From Galaxea fascicularis (lineage: Eukaryota; Cnidaria; Anthozoa; Scleractinia; Euphylliidae): a stretch of DNA of 64,000 nt. The translations under genes and the position numbers were made by a program. The notes under the pieces are model-generated. The model saw nothing but the letters and a program-made list of their open reading frames with translations. It had not been told where the DNA came from and did no database searches. Location: the NCBI GenBank assembly GCA_948470475.1, contig OX419347.1, positions 3,263,572 through 3,327,571 of the forward strand. Direction: 5' to 3'. Shown one piece after another: positions 1 to 11,122 of this stretch (position 1 is its first letter; every line of letters begins with the position of its first letter).

Positions 1-338
1 GATTAGTAAGGTGAGTTTTAGCTAATTTTAATCGCAAAATAATGCGAAGTTTGATTAACTTTTGAGCTCGACCTTACCCTGTGTTCAACATCTTTCAGCC
101 AGCAATGTGAAAGAGCGCCCGCAATAAGGACGGTCAGCAACTGCCACGTATTTCGTGTTATCTGTCGTGTTATCTCGCGCGGATCGCGCGCCTTTTTTCA
201 GGTTATTCAACGTCGAGCGCGAACACTTTTACCCTAGTCGCGCGCTTATCATTCAAAACTTTATTTCCTTACCACCCAAAAGCAGTGGCAAGTGCGAAAG
301 CTATTACAACCACTTCAAGTAGTCTCTCCCTTCTCAAT

Positions 339-600
339 TGTTGGTAGCCTGCATGGCAGATGCGAGAGAACGCGAGGGGCTTCATTCTCCCAGGTTCAAA
401 TCCCGCTCTCGCCACTAGCTGGTGTTGTCCTGGGTTAGTGCCTGGTTCAACTCCTCAGTCATCCTTGTAAATAGCCAACTGGTCTGCCTCCCACCAGTTG
501 GGATTCTTAACTCTGTTGTTTTCATTTGTATTATTTGTTTCATTGGCCCTGAAAAGCCCCTCTAGGGGAGTGATCAATTAAGTATTTATTTATTATTTAT
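339..600 (+). repeat. tRNA-derived SINE-like repeat
   Basis: Around 393-403 there is an RNA polymerase III B-box-like word (GGTTCAAATCC). A body follows and then an AT-rich TATTTATT tail. The 3' half, from GGATTCTTAACTC to the motif CCCCTCTAGGGGAGTG, recurs near-identically at 39892-39974, so this is an interspersed repeat and not a unique tRNA gene. I could not recognise a convincing A box, so the 5' boundary is approximate. Confidence 0.6.
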
Positions 601-1058
601 TACTTTGCTCCAATTTTATTAATCTTTACTTTCAAGAACAACACCAGCTTCTCTTGCCACTTCATCCAACTGGTCGATTTGTACTTCCTAAAGTGATAAG
701 ATGCAAAAATCTCCATACAATGCAATGGTATAGAGTAAAGAGAACTTGTGCTTTATTCATCTTGTCCACTTCTCGTCAGGAGAATCTGCTCACATGCTGT
801 TCCTCCTGTGATGAGATACATAATTCTCATAACACTGCTGCTTTATTCAAAGGAAAACAGTGGAGAGAACCCAATGAATGATCGTTGATCTCCACTTGAT
901 CATTGATCTTTGATCTCTACTGGTCTCTACTGGGTTTCTTAGGCAGCGTATCTATTCATTGACTTGGTCAATTTCTACATGAGTTAAACCAGTGCCAATG
1001 TATTTTGCGCTATAGGACAGGCCAGACGATCTCAAGTCTGCCTTGGACATAATAATGG

Positions 1059-4000
1059 TTAGAGCTTGGATTTCACTTTTCGCATGAGTTTCTCAAGTTT
1101 CAAAGCTAACACTTTGTTTCCTCTCACTTCTAGCTTTTCCAACATCAAAGCCTGCATTGGGTTTAGCTGTCCTTGAAACATTCTTACAAAATCCCCAGAG
1201 TCCAAAATCATGATACAGTCGGCATCGCCTCTGGGGAAAGAACCACTGCCAATGCTCCCTGAAACAGCCAGTACAGTTGAATAAGTACCCAATGAGTGGC
1301 TTTCAGCTTACATAGTTACAATAATTTGTGAGGTATTTTTTTCACTCCAAGCCACATCCCACAAGCTTCATATTTTCATTGCTTGTTTTATTCATGTTTG
1401 AACTTTAGCCTGCCATGCTGATGAGGCATAACAAGGCACAAACTCGTGTCCATGGCTGCTAATGCTCTGGCTCAAACTTTGGTAGATTTAAGGGGTAATG
1501 CCCACTATCACGTGGCCACAGTGCCTCAAGTGTGGCTTTCAGCATATCTACCTTGTCACACAAAGCCACATCCCACAAGCTTCACATTTTTGTTGCTCAT
1601 GATATGGAATAGTGGTATAGAACAGTCAATGGCAATCTTATGGAAGTTTTGATGAGCATTGTAATGGCTCTATGCACAATTGGATTAAAACCCTTGGTTA
1701 AAATCTTTTAAGACTTGAATGTAAGTTGATCATTACAGCCATGTAAACTCCCTGTTCTCAATACCCAAGGTTATTGTTGGGGGTGGGGTGGGGTGGGGTG
1801 GGGTGGGGTGGGGGGAGAGACAAGTGGCCGAAGTAGTGGCAGCCTGAGTTAAACTCGCAGACTCTGAATTGTGTGGATAGCCTTTGTTGTTGGTTGTTGT
1901 CCTTTCTGCAAAAATACTCCACATTTCCAAAGAACCAGCAGCTCCAAATTCGAATTCAATCAGAAATCTGAGGGCCTAAGATCTGTTTCTTAATACACTT
2001 GTCTGTTACATATTACCCTCATTAATAAATTTAGTTGACTAACTGATGATAGACTGACTTATTGATCAATAATTGATTGACTGGCTGACTGACTGACTGA
2101 CTGACTGACTGACTGACTGGTTGGTTGATTGATTGATTGAATGACTGACTGACTATTTACCAATAAAAGAATTAAGAATATGTAACTAACTGACTAATCA
2201 CTTGCTACCTGTATTTTTCTTTGCATCAAGAAACCAAACTCCAGGCTCTTTTCCTGACAAGTGAAACTCAAAAACACCATTTACAGTCCGGACAATCTCC
2301 TCATTACATGAGCTCTTGATGATGTCGAAAATTTCTGCTACTTCCCTCACAGTTCCTGAAAAAGCACTTTCTGCCATTACGGTCTCTATGAGAGTAAATA
2401 AAATGAGGTTTTCAGTCAAAAGCAACATGGCCGTGCTCGAATTCTCAAAATATATAACTTGTCCAACTTGTATACCTAAATAAGAGCTGGCAAATCCTAA
2501 TAGGCATATAAAACATAATTACATCTTCATGAAATAGCAGCATTCTGATAATGGTAGGGTATAGCTTTAGTGAGCATAGCCAGAGCTAGGGGCTTGTAAC
2601 AGAGGATTCAATGCTCTGATGATGCAGTATAAAATGTAGCTGATCTGATTCTTTACCTGGGGAAACCAAATATTGATCAAAGTTTGTAATTCCTTCCTCT
2701 CTGAGAGCATCCTCATCATAAAGGAACTCTCCAGTCCTGGTTCAACTGTCTCTTGACAGCATAACATATGCCGCATCTGCCATGATCTGATCTGTGCGGC
2801 AATATTTTAGACCTTCTTTTCCATACATCACTTCCACAGCAACTGAGGCGATAGCTGTTAATTAACCAAAACACCTATGTCCAAAACTGCACTTAAATCA
2901 AATTTGGAGTACTTCATATTGGACAAATAAATTCATTTGTCAATTTCATTTAAATTCATCCAGGGATTATTCTGTGATAGCCGGTATAAAGAAAGTGCAA
3001 ATAATAAGAATGTTTTTTGGAGATCTATCAATCCTCTCATGAAATCCTGATATGCTCATGTTTTTCCAGAAAATGGTGAAATACCTGTACTAGTTGTATG
3101 TGCTGAAATGCATGCAAATAATAAACATATGTCTTAGAAAAAAGTGGAGAATTTGAGTATTTCTTTTCAAAATTAATATCATCTTTTGAACGAATAATAG
3201 CATTTCTTTTTAAAAATAATATCAGAATAACATCAGATGTATCAGATATCAGATATCAGAGTATCAGATGTTAAGTGTGGATCCAGAACTATATGAAAGT
3301 AGAAGTCGTCATTTGGCATGATTAATTACTTTAAGTGACTTGAAGTAACTTAAAGTGACACTGAGAAATGTAGCCGCTCTCAAACCAACCCACATTTTGA
3401 AGGCTTAAAAAAATGTCTCCCAGCACCCCTTAAGACACATTTTGTGGTTGTCTCTACCAATACACATTCTTACCTTTCTTGGGCCACAGAGCATTAACTG
3501 CAATGCCATCATTCTTGAATTCTTGTGACATGCCCAGAACACACAAAGTCATTCCAAATTTTGAAACTGAATATGCTAAAAAAATTGTGTGCAAACATAG
3601 CATGCATTAAATAAATACCATTTAACGCATCAAACTTCACAATAAGAAATTAAAACAACTTCAAATAAAGTCATCAGCCATCAGATTACTAAAGAATGCA
3701 TCAGTTTGCTGTATATAATGGCTGTTTGCACCTTAATTACTGGGCGTCTGGTCTCTAGACACTCGTCGTGAAATTAGGCACAAGTTCCTCTTGGTTTGAC
3801 TTTACAATGGGGACCCATAGAGTAGAGTGACCATCAAGATTTCAAACCATAATGTTTAAACTCTGGTTTGTTTGCCCTTATAAGTTAAAGGCAACAAGAT
3901 GAAAGTCAGCACTGATCACAGTTATCATCACCTGGCTGGTGTTTATCAAGAATAATAATTATTATATTTATTATACTCTTGAATGTGTAACTTTCATTGA

Positions 4001-5924
4001 TAACAGGTCAAGTGAATTTAAGACTGGTTTAATTAATTTATATGATTTTTCAGTGTAACAGTCTTGGAACATTAACTAATAAACAAATCATTATCAACCA
4101 AATCCAGAACTTTCATTGAACTTGTGTCAGATTTATGTAAAACAGGTCTTCTTCATTCAAACTGCTGTCAAAGAACAGGTGCCTGAATATGAATTTATCT
4201 CAGACCAAGACTCAGGACACTATACAGTACACACTGGGTCTTTCTTTAGTGCAGGCAACAAGGAACATTTCACCGTCTGTGAACAACCAATTCACTTTTG
4301 CTGCCTATTCATTCTCCTACTTTTAACAACCACAAAAAGACCAGAAACGTCCTTACCAATGTTGTCCTTGAACCAGTCATGTCTGATATTCAGTGGTGGA
4401 GTGATGTTCAATATATGTGGATTCTGTGCAATTTTAAGGTAAGGAAGGCAGGCCTTAGAACTACAGGAAGATAAAAGAGCTGTGTGACTTCACAGGTTTC
4501 AGTCACAAACCCCAATTTTCTCAGTCTGATTATCAAGAAGAGGTGCTTTCACAATAAAACTACCACCATCTTATTTTGTAAAGGGGAGCAAAACCTGGAG
4601 AGAGCAGAAAGAATACTGACACTAAACAGACTAATAAGGGGCTCCATCCATCCATTAAGTTTATAGCAATGAAGGGTCTTAAGACTTCACTGAAAGTGTT
4701 AAAATTTAACCCAGGTAATGGTATTCTCCGGACTGTTCTCCAAACATTTTTTACACTAACAAATTGGGACAATTTCCTGGTGCATCAAAACTTTTTAGTT
4801 TCAATGGTGGTATGTTTGATAAAGTAACAACATTGGGAGGACAAATTTAATCCAATCACTTGGGGCTTCAGGAATTAATAAAATCCATAAGCAAAGTTGC
4901 AATGTTTTAGTGGAGTGCTTGCTATAGCAACTCACCACAGAAAAGTTCCTCTGGCATTTACACTATTCATCAAGTCATATCTGAAATAAAAAATACAGAG
5001 TCAATAACAGACCAGAAGTGAAGAGACAGACTATAGATTTGCAATGATACTTTGAATTCACACAACGGTTGTCACGAAATGAATCTCACTTTTTCATCGT
5101 TGTTTCCAGGGTTCCTGTTAAGCTTATAGCACCAGCGTTATTGACAAGTATATCAATCCCACCAAACTTCTTCACAGTATCTTGCACAGCCTTTAACACA
5201 GCTCCTTCATCTCGGATATCCACTGTGCATGGAAGACACTTCCCACCAGCTTCTTCAACTACAAACAAAACCCAAAATGCTTATTACATCTCATCTCATA
5301 GCCTCATGGCCTGTGCATGGGTGTTTGATCACCCAGCTGCTAATGCTGTAAAAAAAAGTATAGAATAGAGTTTGAGTCACAAAATGGATGTTTGATAACA
5401 ATATTAATGTAGGAGCTGTGTGGAAATCTTGCCAATTTTATTTCCATTTGTGTGCTTCAACGTCAATTTTATCAGTGCCCAATATACCATCACCTTTATC
5501 CAAGTTACACGTACATACAAAGTGTGAACTTATGTGTAACGCAAGTGGCCTTAGTCACGCAAGTTTGTCCCGAAACATGTCACGTTGATCCACGTTCCAA
5601 AGATCAGAATCTATCACCAAACTTATAACTGAAAACGCTATTCTTTTTACCTTCTTTCGCCGCAGTGTAGATAGTTCCTGGCAGTTTCGGATGAGGGTCG
5701 GAAGTTTTAGCTGCAATAACGACGTTGGCGTCGTCTTGCGCCGCTTTTAGAGCGATAGCCTTTCCAATGCCACGGCTTGCGCCGGTTATAAATATAGTTT
5801 TACCGGCAAGTTGTCTGACAGGTATAAATCGAAATGTGAACTGAGATTACAAAATGGAAATTAATTCATTTTATCGAAAAAAGTCCAGTTTGAGAAGGAA
5901 ACTTTACCCCGTGTTCCTGATCAT
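1059..5924 (-). CDS. HSDL2: HSDL2-like SDR/SCP2 protein, interrupted by an in-frame TGA
   Basis: Exons in transcript order: 5908-5924, 5651-5814, 5090-5258, 4936-4980, 4357-4460, 3474-3575, 2657-2854, 2209-2355, 1059-1258. All junctions are GT..AG and the phases are consistent, giving 1146 nt (381 residues plus stop; human HSDL2 is 418). The N-terminal part is a short-chain dehydrogenase: TGASRGIG cofactor loop, NNAG motif, and YSVSK fitting the catalytic YxxxK. The position usually held by the catalytic Ser reads NITPP. The C-terminal part is an SCP2 sterol-carrier domain (EFHLSGKEPGVWFLD; GDFVRMFQGQLNP). The protein ends in SKL, a canonical peroxisomal targeting signal, which suits the family's peroxisomal location. 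Codon 238 is TGA (2742-2744). Translation would stop after most of the dehydrogenase fold and lose the SCP2 domain and SKL. Both flanks of the TGA align with the family, so the exon model is not in doubt; sequencing error, a polymorphism or early pseudogenisation all remain possible. The gene is divergent from CENP-P. Confidence 0.9.
1283..1590. repeat. Degenerate copy of the 14.9-15.2 kb foldback family
   Basis: It shares long stretches with 14922-15265, including GGTAGATTTAAGGGGTAATG, CACGTGGCCACAGTGCC and ACATCCCACAAGCTT. The two arms are more diverged than in that copy. It lies just upstream of HSDL2's last exon in transcript order, inside intron 8. Confidence 0.6.
1776..1816. repeat. (TGGGG)n pentanucleotide microsatellite
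   Basis: About six GGGGT units lie in a row in HSDL2 intron 8. The plus strand carries repeated G4 runs and so could form a G-quadruplex; on the transcribed minus-strand message the tract is C-rich. Confidence 0.9.
2078..2150. repeat. (TGAC)n / (TTGA)n tetranucleotide microsatellite
   Basis: A run of GACT units passes into GATT and then back to GACT units, inside HSDL2 intron 8. It is an ordinary simple repeat with a unit-type switch. Confidence 0.9.
5362..5432. repeat. Half-copy of the 7.7-7.8 kb foldback element
   Basis: The stretch GAATAGAGTTTGAGTCACAA, then ATTAATGT and GCTGTGTGGAAATC, matches the right half of the foldback at 7696-7838. Only one arm is present, so it looks like a truncated insertion in HSDL2 intron 2. 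Confidence 0.6.
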
Positions 5925-6018
5925 CGCGACTAACCAACCACCCGGTTCACGTGACTCCTGTGGGTAATGCCCGCTGAAAGAGGATACTGCGGCTGCGCGA
6001 TTTTCACGCGTCTCGGAT

Positions 6019-6435
6019 AATAGGCCATTTCCGAGTTCATGTCTGCCTCCTCTTCAAAGCGAGTTAAGGCCACGTCCACACTGATGCGTTTTTGTTTGAA
6101 AACGCATTGATATGTATGCGTTTTGGCCTCCCGTCCACACTGATACGCTCGAAAACGCTGAGCGTTTTCATCGAAAACGGATCCTTTTGAAAACGCTGTT
6201 GAAAGTGAATCGTATTGAAAACGCTACGGCATCCGTATCAGTGTGGACACAGATCAATCGATGCGTTTTTACACCTATCGAAAACGCATTCAAACAAAAA
6301 CTCATCAGTGTGGTCATAGCCTAAGTGCGAAGTTTTTTGCATTCATATGTAAAGTAGAACTAATTACCATCACAAAAACTTCGCACTTAGACTCGCTTTG
6401 AAGAGTAGGCAGACATGAACTCGGAAATGGCCTAT
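6019..6435. mobile_element. MITE with AATAGGCCAT ends, interrupted by a second MITE
   Basis: The left arm (from AATAGGCCATTTCCGAGTTC) is the inverted complement of the right arm ending at 6435, with high identity over about 48 bp at each end. The right arm runs on into GCGAGTCTAAGTGCGAAG, and the left arm is cut after GCGAGT by an inserted element (6068-6321). The end sequence resembles that of the hairpins at 59111-59260 and 59941-60090, which suggests one broad family. It sits between the divergent genes HSDL2 and CENP-P. Confidence 0.75.
6068..6321. mobile_element. Nested MITE with TAA target duplication (PIF/Harbinger-like)
   Basis: Inverted ends GGCCACGTCCACACTGATG and CATCAGTGTGGTCATAGCC are flanked on both sides by TAA (6065-6067 and 6322-6324). 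A 3-bp TWA duplication is the usual signature of PIF/Harbinger insertions. The interior repeats GAAAACGC many times on both strands. There is no coding capacity, so it is non-autonomous. Confidence 0.75.
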
Positions 6436-6805
6436 TCCCAAAATTCGTTCACGTTCACGCAAAAATAAATTTCTTTTTATGTTGTTGTTCATTTCTCATG
6501 TTAAAACCTTGGCTCGCTTGACTCGGACGACTCGCATGGCTCGCTGGCTCGCACATTTTGCAGACCCGAATGGTTCCGTTTCAATAACTTTCGTTTGTTT
6601 CACGTAAACAGGAAAAACCCAAAGTCACCAATCCACTCCACAGAGCTGAAAAAAGCCCTCGATCTAGGCGGCGAAATTTCTCCTGTATATCTTCATATTA
6701 TCATATATGCCGTACGTCCTACAGCGGATCTGGAAGCAAAGGTCAGCGCCCTTGCTTCAAAGAGCAGCCTCACTTTCGTAATGTCATTAGCGCCAAAATT
6801 TCAAG

Positions 6806-8821
6806 ATGGCGGTTGAACTTCGAAGGGGTCGTCGCAACAAAAACAATGACCGAAATAATAGCCAGGAACCACTGAAAAAGAAATCCAAGAAAGACAATGA
6901 ATTACAAGAGCTTGCCCTTCAAGAGATCTCTAGTCTCAATGATGAGATTCGTCATTTGGAGGAAGAAATATTTCAAAAAGAATCTTTACGTGCTTGTGAG
7001 TACTCCATCGAAACACTGCATAGGATTAGTTCTGATCTTCTTCAGTCTTGCTCATCTCAAGAAAATAACACGGACAAAGTTGAAAAAGATATCGATACAC
7101 TTAACAGCAGACTTAATTCTCTGGAAGCTTTTACGGGAATAAGATTCGTGGATAACAGCGTCTCAGTATTGTTGAAGACACAGAGTAGAACGGTTTTACT
7201 TCGTCGAATGTCGGGTACTTGTCACAGGATCCCATTTACGGTGGAATTTGAGGTTCAAGAGGATGAGCACGGGAAGAGTGCCATCAGCTCAGGTCAGTAC
7301 GCAAACATGCTATTTCATGGGTCGTTTCCTTGGTTACGACTTAACCTTAACCTCTGATTTCACTCTTCTTATAAGCACCCACTCAAAAAGGGTGTGGCCG
7401 TGTGCACTTATTTTGTGTCTAAAGCAGAATTGCAGCAACTGTAGAATACAAGGCCACATTTGGATAACTGTTGCTGGCTTGGTGGTGGAGTAAAAAATGT
7501 TACAGGATGGGTGAGGTGTTTGTGTATAGTTCTCAGTGGCTGTGAGAATTAAAAGAATGAGAAAGGTATATGTTTAGTGCCTCAGCGGCTCACCCATGGC
7601 ATCACTGATGAGCCGTTAAAATGAAGTCTAGAATAGTGGCCCTGTATTGTATAGTTTAGGCACAGAATTTGCAATTTCCTAACTACCTTAGGAAAGATTT
7701 CCGTACAGCCCCATACATTAATTATACATGCATCACTGCCATGCTAACCCTGTTCCGATAATGAATAGAGTTTGAGTCACAAAATGTATGTATAATTAAT
7801 GTGGGGGGCTGTGTAGAAATCTCGCCCTACCTTACAACAAGATATTCTGACAGTGGCAAATTTTCTTTGACAACAAGGCTTTTATGGCCTTGCAAAAGAT
7901 GTGAAATCTCAAAAACAGGTAATTACGCAAAAAGTGGGACTGTAATACCCATCAGATTCTGACATAAATTTTGTGAGACTGATATTTTTCAAAGAACATT
8001 TGCCACCCTAACATGGTTCCTGAAATTACCTCTGTAAAAATTGTAAGCACTGAATTGGGTATGGGTGCATTCCCTGTGAAACATGACTGTTATGTTTGAA
8101 TACCTTTTTTTATGGCATTTCTTTTGGATCATCAACCTAAGAGTAGTTGGTCAAAATAGAACACAGCCATTCAAAAGCATGATGATAGCGAATAGCAATC
8201 TGTAAACACCTTGATGGGGCCCTGTAGGCAGGGCAGTAGTCATTCCCTTGTCAGATTTTTGTTGTGTCATGATTTATGGCAAGTTGAGGTCTCTGTCTAA
8301 AATTCCAATGCTTGATTTTGACCACAGATTCTGCTCCAGTTGAACAATGCAGCACAGTGTTAATCAGGCTCAAAGTGGACGTCACGGACTCTCTTGCTAA
8401 ACAAGAACTTATAAACTTTGTACAAAGAGTTGAAAAAGAGAAGGCTTTACAACCATTCTTTAGTGGACTCATGCAGTATGCTGATTGGCACAACAGTAGA
8501 CAGAGGACATTTCAGCATTTTAAAACAAAGTATCCAGAGACTGTCCAATTGATTGGCATACCAACAGGAAGCCAATCTATGCAATTGCAGAACAATAACA
8601 AACCTGGGCTTATTTTTACTGTGTTCTGGAGACTTGACATAAATGAATCTGGCCATGTTACTCCAGATCTACAAATCCATGCAGCCGCACCACTTAAACG
8701 AAGTAGCCAAAGAAACAAGTATTCCTTACTAAGAACTGTGCCAGAACAATTTCAAAATGTATTACCCTTTCTTGGGATAGAACAGTCCATCGAAGTGGTG
8801 ATTGGACTGCTGAGTAGATAG
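6806..8821 (+). CDS. CENPP: Centromere protein P (CENP-P)
   Basis: Two exons, 6806-7292 and 8328-8821, are joined in phase 1 (TCA G|GT..AG|AT TCT) to give 326 residues; human CENP-P is 288. Evidence is the family pattern around SGTCHRIPFTVEFEVQEDE (residues ~136-154) and SRQRTFQHFKTKYPETVQL in the second exon, plus FLGIEQSIEVVIGLL near the end. The first ~35 residues are basic, and residues ~30-110 are heptad-like and probably coiled coil. CENP-P belongs to the O/P/Q/U/R module of the constitutive centromere-associated network at the inner kinetochore. The start at 6806 has an AAGATGG context and no alternative in-frame ATG close by. It is divergent from HSDL2, with 881 bp between start codons, much of it occupied by a nested MITE. 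The single intron holds the foldback at 7696-7838. Confidence 0.88.
7696..7838. repeat. Foldback repeat in the CENPP intron
   Basis: The left arm GATTTCCGTACAGCCCCATA, continuing into ATTAATTATACAT, is the inverted complement of the right arm ending at GCTGTGTAGAAATC. One arm recurs at 5362-5432. Confidence 0.65.
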
Positions 8822-10001
8822 TCTGCACTCTTGTTGAATGACATGCGCAATAGCGATGTAACCAAGGCTGTGGTTTGGGCTATTAAAAGGGATAATGAGA
8901 CATGTCATAAGCACTCTTACAAGTAACCCTTAATTTTAAGATGGAAACCCTCTCTAACAGGACCCCTACAGAGTTTCAAGTTTTTACTAAGCCCTACCCC
9001 ACCCCTTCTGCACCTTCACCCACCCACCCATAAAACGACAGAAAAGACAGATACTAAGAACAAGCTTCACTGGATTTGTTTCTATCTTGTTGTTTCTATC
9101 TGTGTGTGTTGTCGCAAGTAAACTTCAGCAAAAGTTGTGTTGACCTGCACATGATTTCTTTGTCAATTAATTGTTGCATAACTGGGGGCTTTTATTTATC
9201 CCTACTTTGAATTGCCAAAGAAATATATCATCTGGAATTTTAAAATAATGGTGCTATTTCTTAGCAGTGATTCCGCTATGGCTGCTCCTCACAAACTGCA
9301 TATTAGTTACGCCCCAAGAAATGGTTTGCAACTGTTCATTGTTACTAAAATCTTAAATTTTTTGTTCCTGATGATCTGAGAGCATTGTCACAGTGAACAT
9401 ACGTCATTTATGCTCTGCAGCTTGCCAATTATTCTTTGTGCAATAGATAACTCAACAAAGTACAAGGGACAAGTTTCTTTTTTATTTCTTTTGTAAAATG
9501 TCCTGGGGATTTTGCACTTGTTTTCGTACCAAAAATCTGTTGATGAAATTTGTTGACACTCAAGCCCACTAATTTGAAATATGGATTGAATCACATATTT
9601 CGGCTCATCCTCGGTGTAAAAACCTGTGAAGCTCACAAGTGACGTAAAACAAAGACAACAAAACATAAACAATAGCGTACAGGAAAACAATACCTCATAA
9701 AACAAAGAAAACCTCGTCAAGTTTTTACACCGAGGCTGACCCCATATTTCTTACCATTTTTTAACTCGGGATTGCCAATTTTACAGTTATAGGTGTAAGG
9801 CTGGTTCTCCTTCGATTCATGTTAATGAATCTCCCCAGTCACTCCAAACAATACATGGCTATCTGCGGCCTTTCCCTGCATCAAGGTACGACGGAAAGCC
9901 GCAAGAACCCAGAATAAAAATTCATCTTCCAAAGCGGTATTCTTAATCCCCACGGTATTAACGAACGCTTTTCATTTAACTAATGTATTTCTGTTTTTCC
10001 C
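8822..10001. other. Intergenic, no supported gene
   Basis: Holds CENP-P 3' flank. The one long open stretch (9388-9720, minus, 110 codons) begins with a hydrophobic, Cys-rich segment that could pass as a signal anchor. It shows no family motif and no splice partner, so I do not call it. Confidence 0.5.
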
Positions 10002-10595
10002 GTTGCCATGTGGGTGTCTAGAAAACTAAGACCTAAGACCTAAGACCTAAGACCTAGAAAACTAAGACCCAGAAAACTGTGGTCACCATGAAATCGCTGC
10101 AATTGTCGGCTCATCCCCAGTGTAGTATCTCACAGCTGACGTCTTAGCAAAACAATTCGCCTTAATCACACGGCGGCCATATGGGGTTAAATGGGGTTTA
10201 CAAGCTAAACACGACTCCCGTTGTTTCGTGATGTGAGATATTACACTAGGGATGAGCCGACAATTGCAGCGATTTCATGGTGACCACAGTTTTCTGGGTC
10301 TTAGTTTTCTGGGTCTTAAGGCGCATTTACACTACAGAAAAAATGGGTCCGGACCCCGTCAAAAAAGTAGTACGGACCCATAATTCTTGTAAAGCAAATA
10401 CTGGAGTTTCCGCAGGGCCATAGGCGCCTATGGCCCCGCGGAAACTCCAGTATTTCTTTACAAAAGTTATGGGTCCGTACTACCTTTTTGATGAGGTCCG
10501 GACCCATTTTTTCTGTAGTGTAAACGCGCCTTTAGTTTTCTAGGTCTTAGGTCTTAGGTCTTAGGTCTTAGTTTTCTAGACACCCGTTGCCATGT
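10002..10595. mobile_element. Foldback element with 10-bp target duplication
   Basis: The inverted ends GGGTGTCTAG...CTAGACACCC (10012-10585) are flanked by a perfect 10-bp direct repeat, GTTGCCATGT, at 10002-10011 and 10586-10595. The arms include repeated GACCTAA/TTAGGTC heptamers and a long inverted stretch (CATGAAATCGCTGCAATTGT and its complement near 10261-10283). The right arm is split by a second hairpin element (10319-10531). Duplications of 8-11 bp fit Mutator-like or foldback transposons, but no transposase is present, so the superfamily is inferred only. Confidence 0.85.
10319..10531. mobile_element. Near-perfect hairpin MITE nested in the foldback (TTA duplication)
   Basis: Ends AGGCGCATTTACACTACAG and CTGTAGTGTAAACGCGCCT are flanked by TTA on both sides (10316-10318, 10532-10534). 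The host word GGTCTTAGTTTTCT is interrupted exactly at TTA. The ~100-bp arms meet at a palindromic centre, GGCGCC. The 3-bp TWA duplication points to a PIF/Harbinger-type insertion. Confidence 0.85.
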
Positions 10596-10639
10596 TACCA
10601 CCAATAGCGTAGCTCCTCCTCCAGTATATAAACTACACA

Positions 10640-10705
10640 CAACCCATAATTCCTCGATTCGCTCTGACGAAGGACTAATGCCCGAAACGTCAGCTTTTAG
10701 AATCC

Positions 10706-10736
<31 letters not shown>

Positions 10737-10930
10737 CGTCGATAAAACCAAATTGTTGTGCACTCCGGATAGATGCAGATTGCGAGCAAATGTATTACCC
10801 GGCGGAGAAATATTCGACAAAGGGTTCGAAGAGAATAAAAATTCCCAGGAATTGCTCCAGTATATCAAACAACAAACTCTGATGGTGCCCCCGTCAATTC
10901 CGGAGATGCAGCGCATTCATGAATAATCTT
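10640..10930 (+). repeat. Probable retroelement 3' remnant
   Basis: The stretch around 10657-10760 (GACGAAGGACTAATGCCCGA, then AAACGTCAGC) is a wording I associate with a repeated retroelement tail in coral genomes. An open frame runs on to 10926 with no recognisable domain. No reverse transcriptase or endonuclease is present. The assignment rests on recollection, not on alignment. Confidence 0.35.
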
Positions 10931-10932
10931 CT

Positions 10933-11122
10933 GTATCCAGGGGCGGATCCAGGGGGGGTGGATTGGGTGGCTAGCCACCCCCCTTCGGAGAAGCCCACCA
11001 TAAAAATCTAATACGTGAAAAAAAGAGAATACATGCATGGGTCCCAAAAAATATAGGATAGTTTGGTGGCCGACTGTATCAGCCACCCCCCATTAAAAAA
11101 TCCTGGATCCACGCCTGGTATC
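10933..11122. mobile_element. MITE with CAGGGGCGGATCC ends
   Basis: Inverted ends CAGGGGCGGATCCAGG...CCTGGATCCACGCCTG (10938-11117) are flanked by GTATC at 10933-10937 and 11118-11122. A second family member lies at 42669-42871. Confidence 0.75.

Noticed and set aside
2657..2854. A cryptic intron removing the HSDL2 in-frame TGA
   Set aside because: The nearest GT and AG dinucleotides around the stop would define an intron of only ~10-15 bp, too short to be spliced.
9388..9720. 110-codon minus-strand frame with hydrophobic N-terminus and several Cys
   Set aside because: No family motif, no neighbouring exon and an AT-rich composition like the flanks. It may be chance; a transcript or orthologue would be needed to call it.
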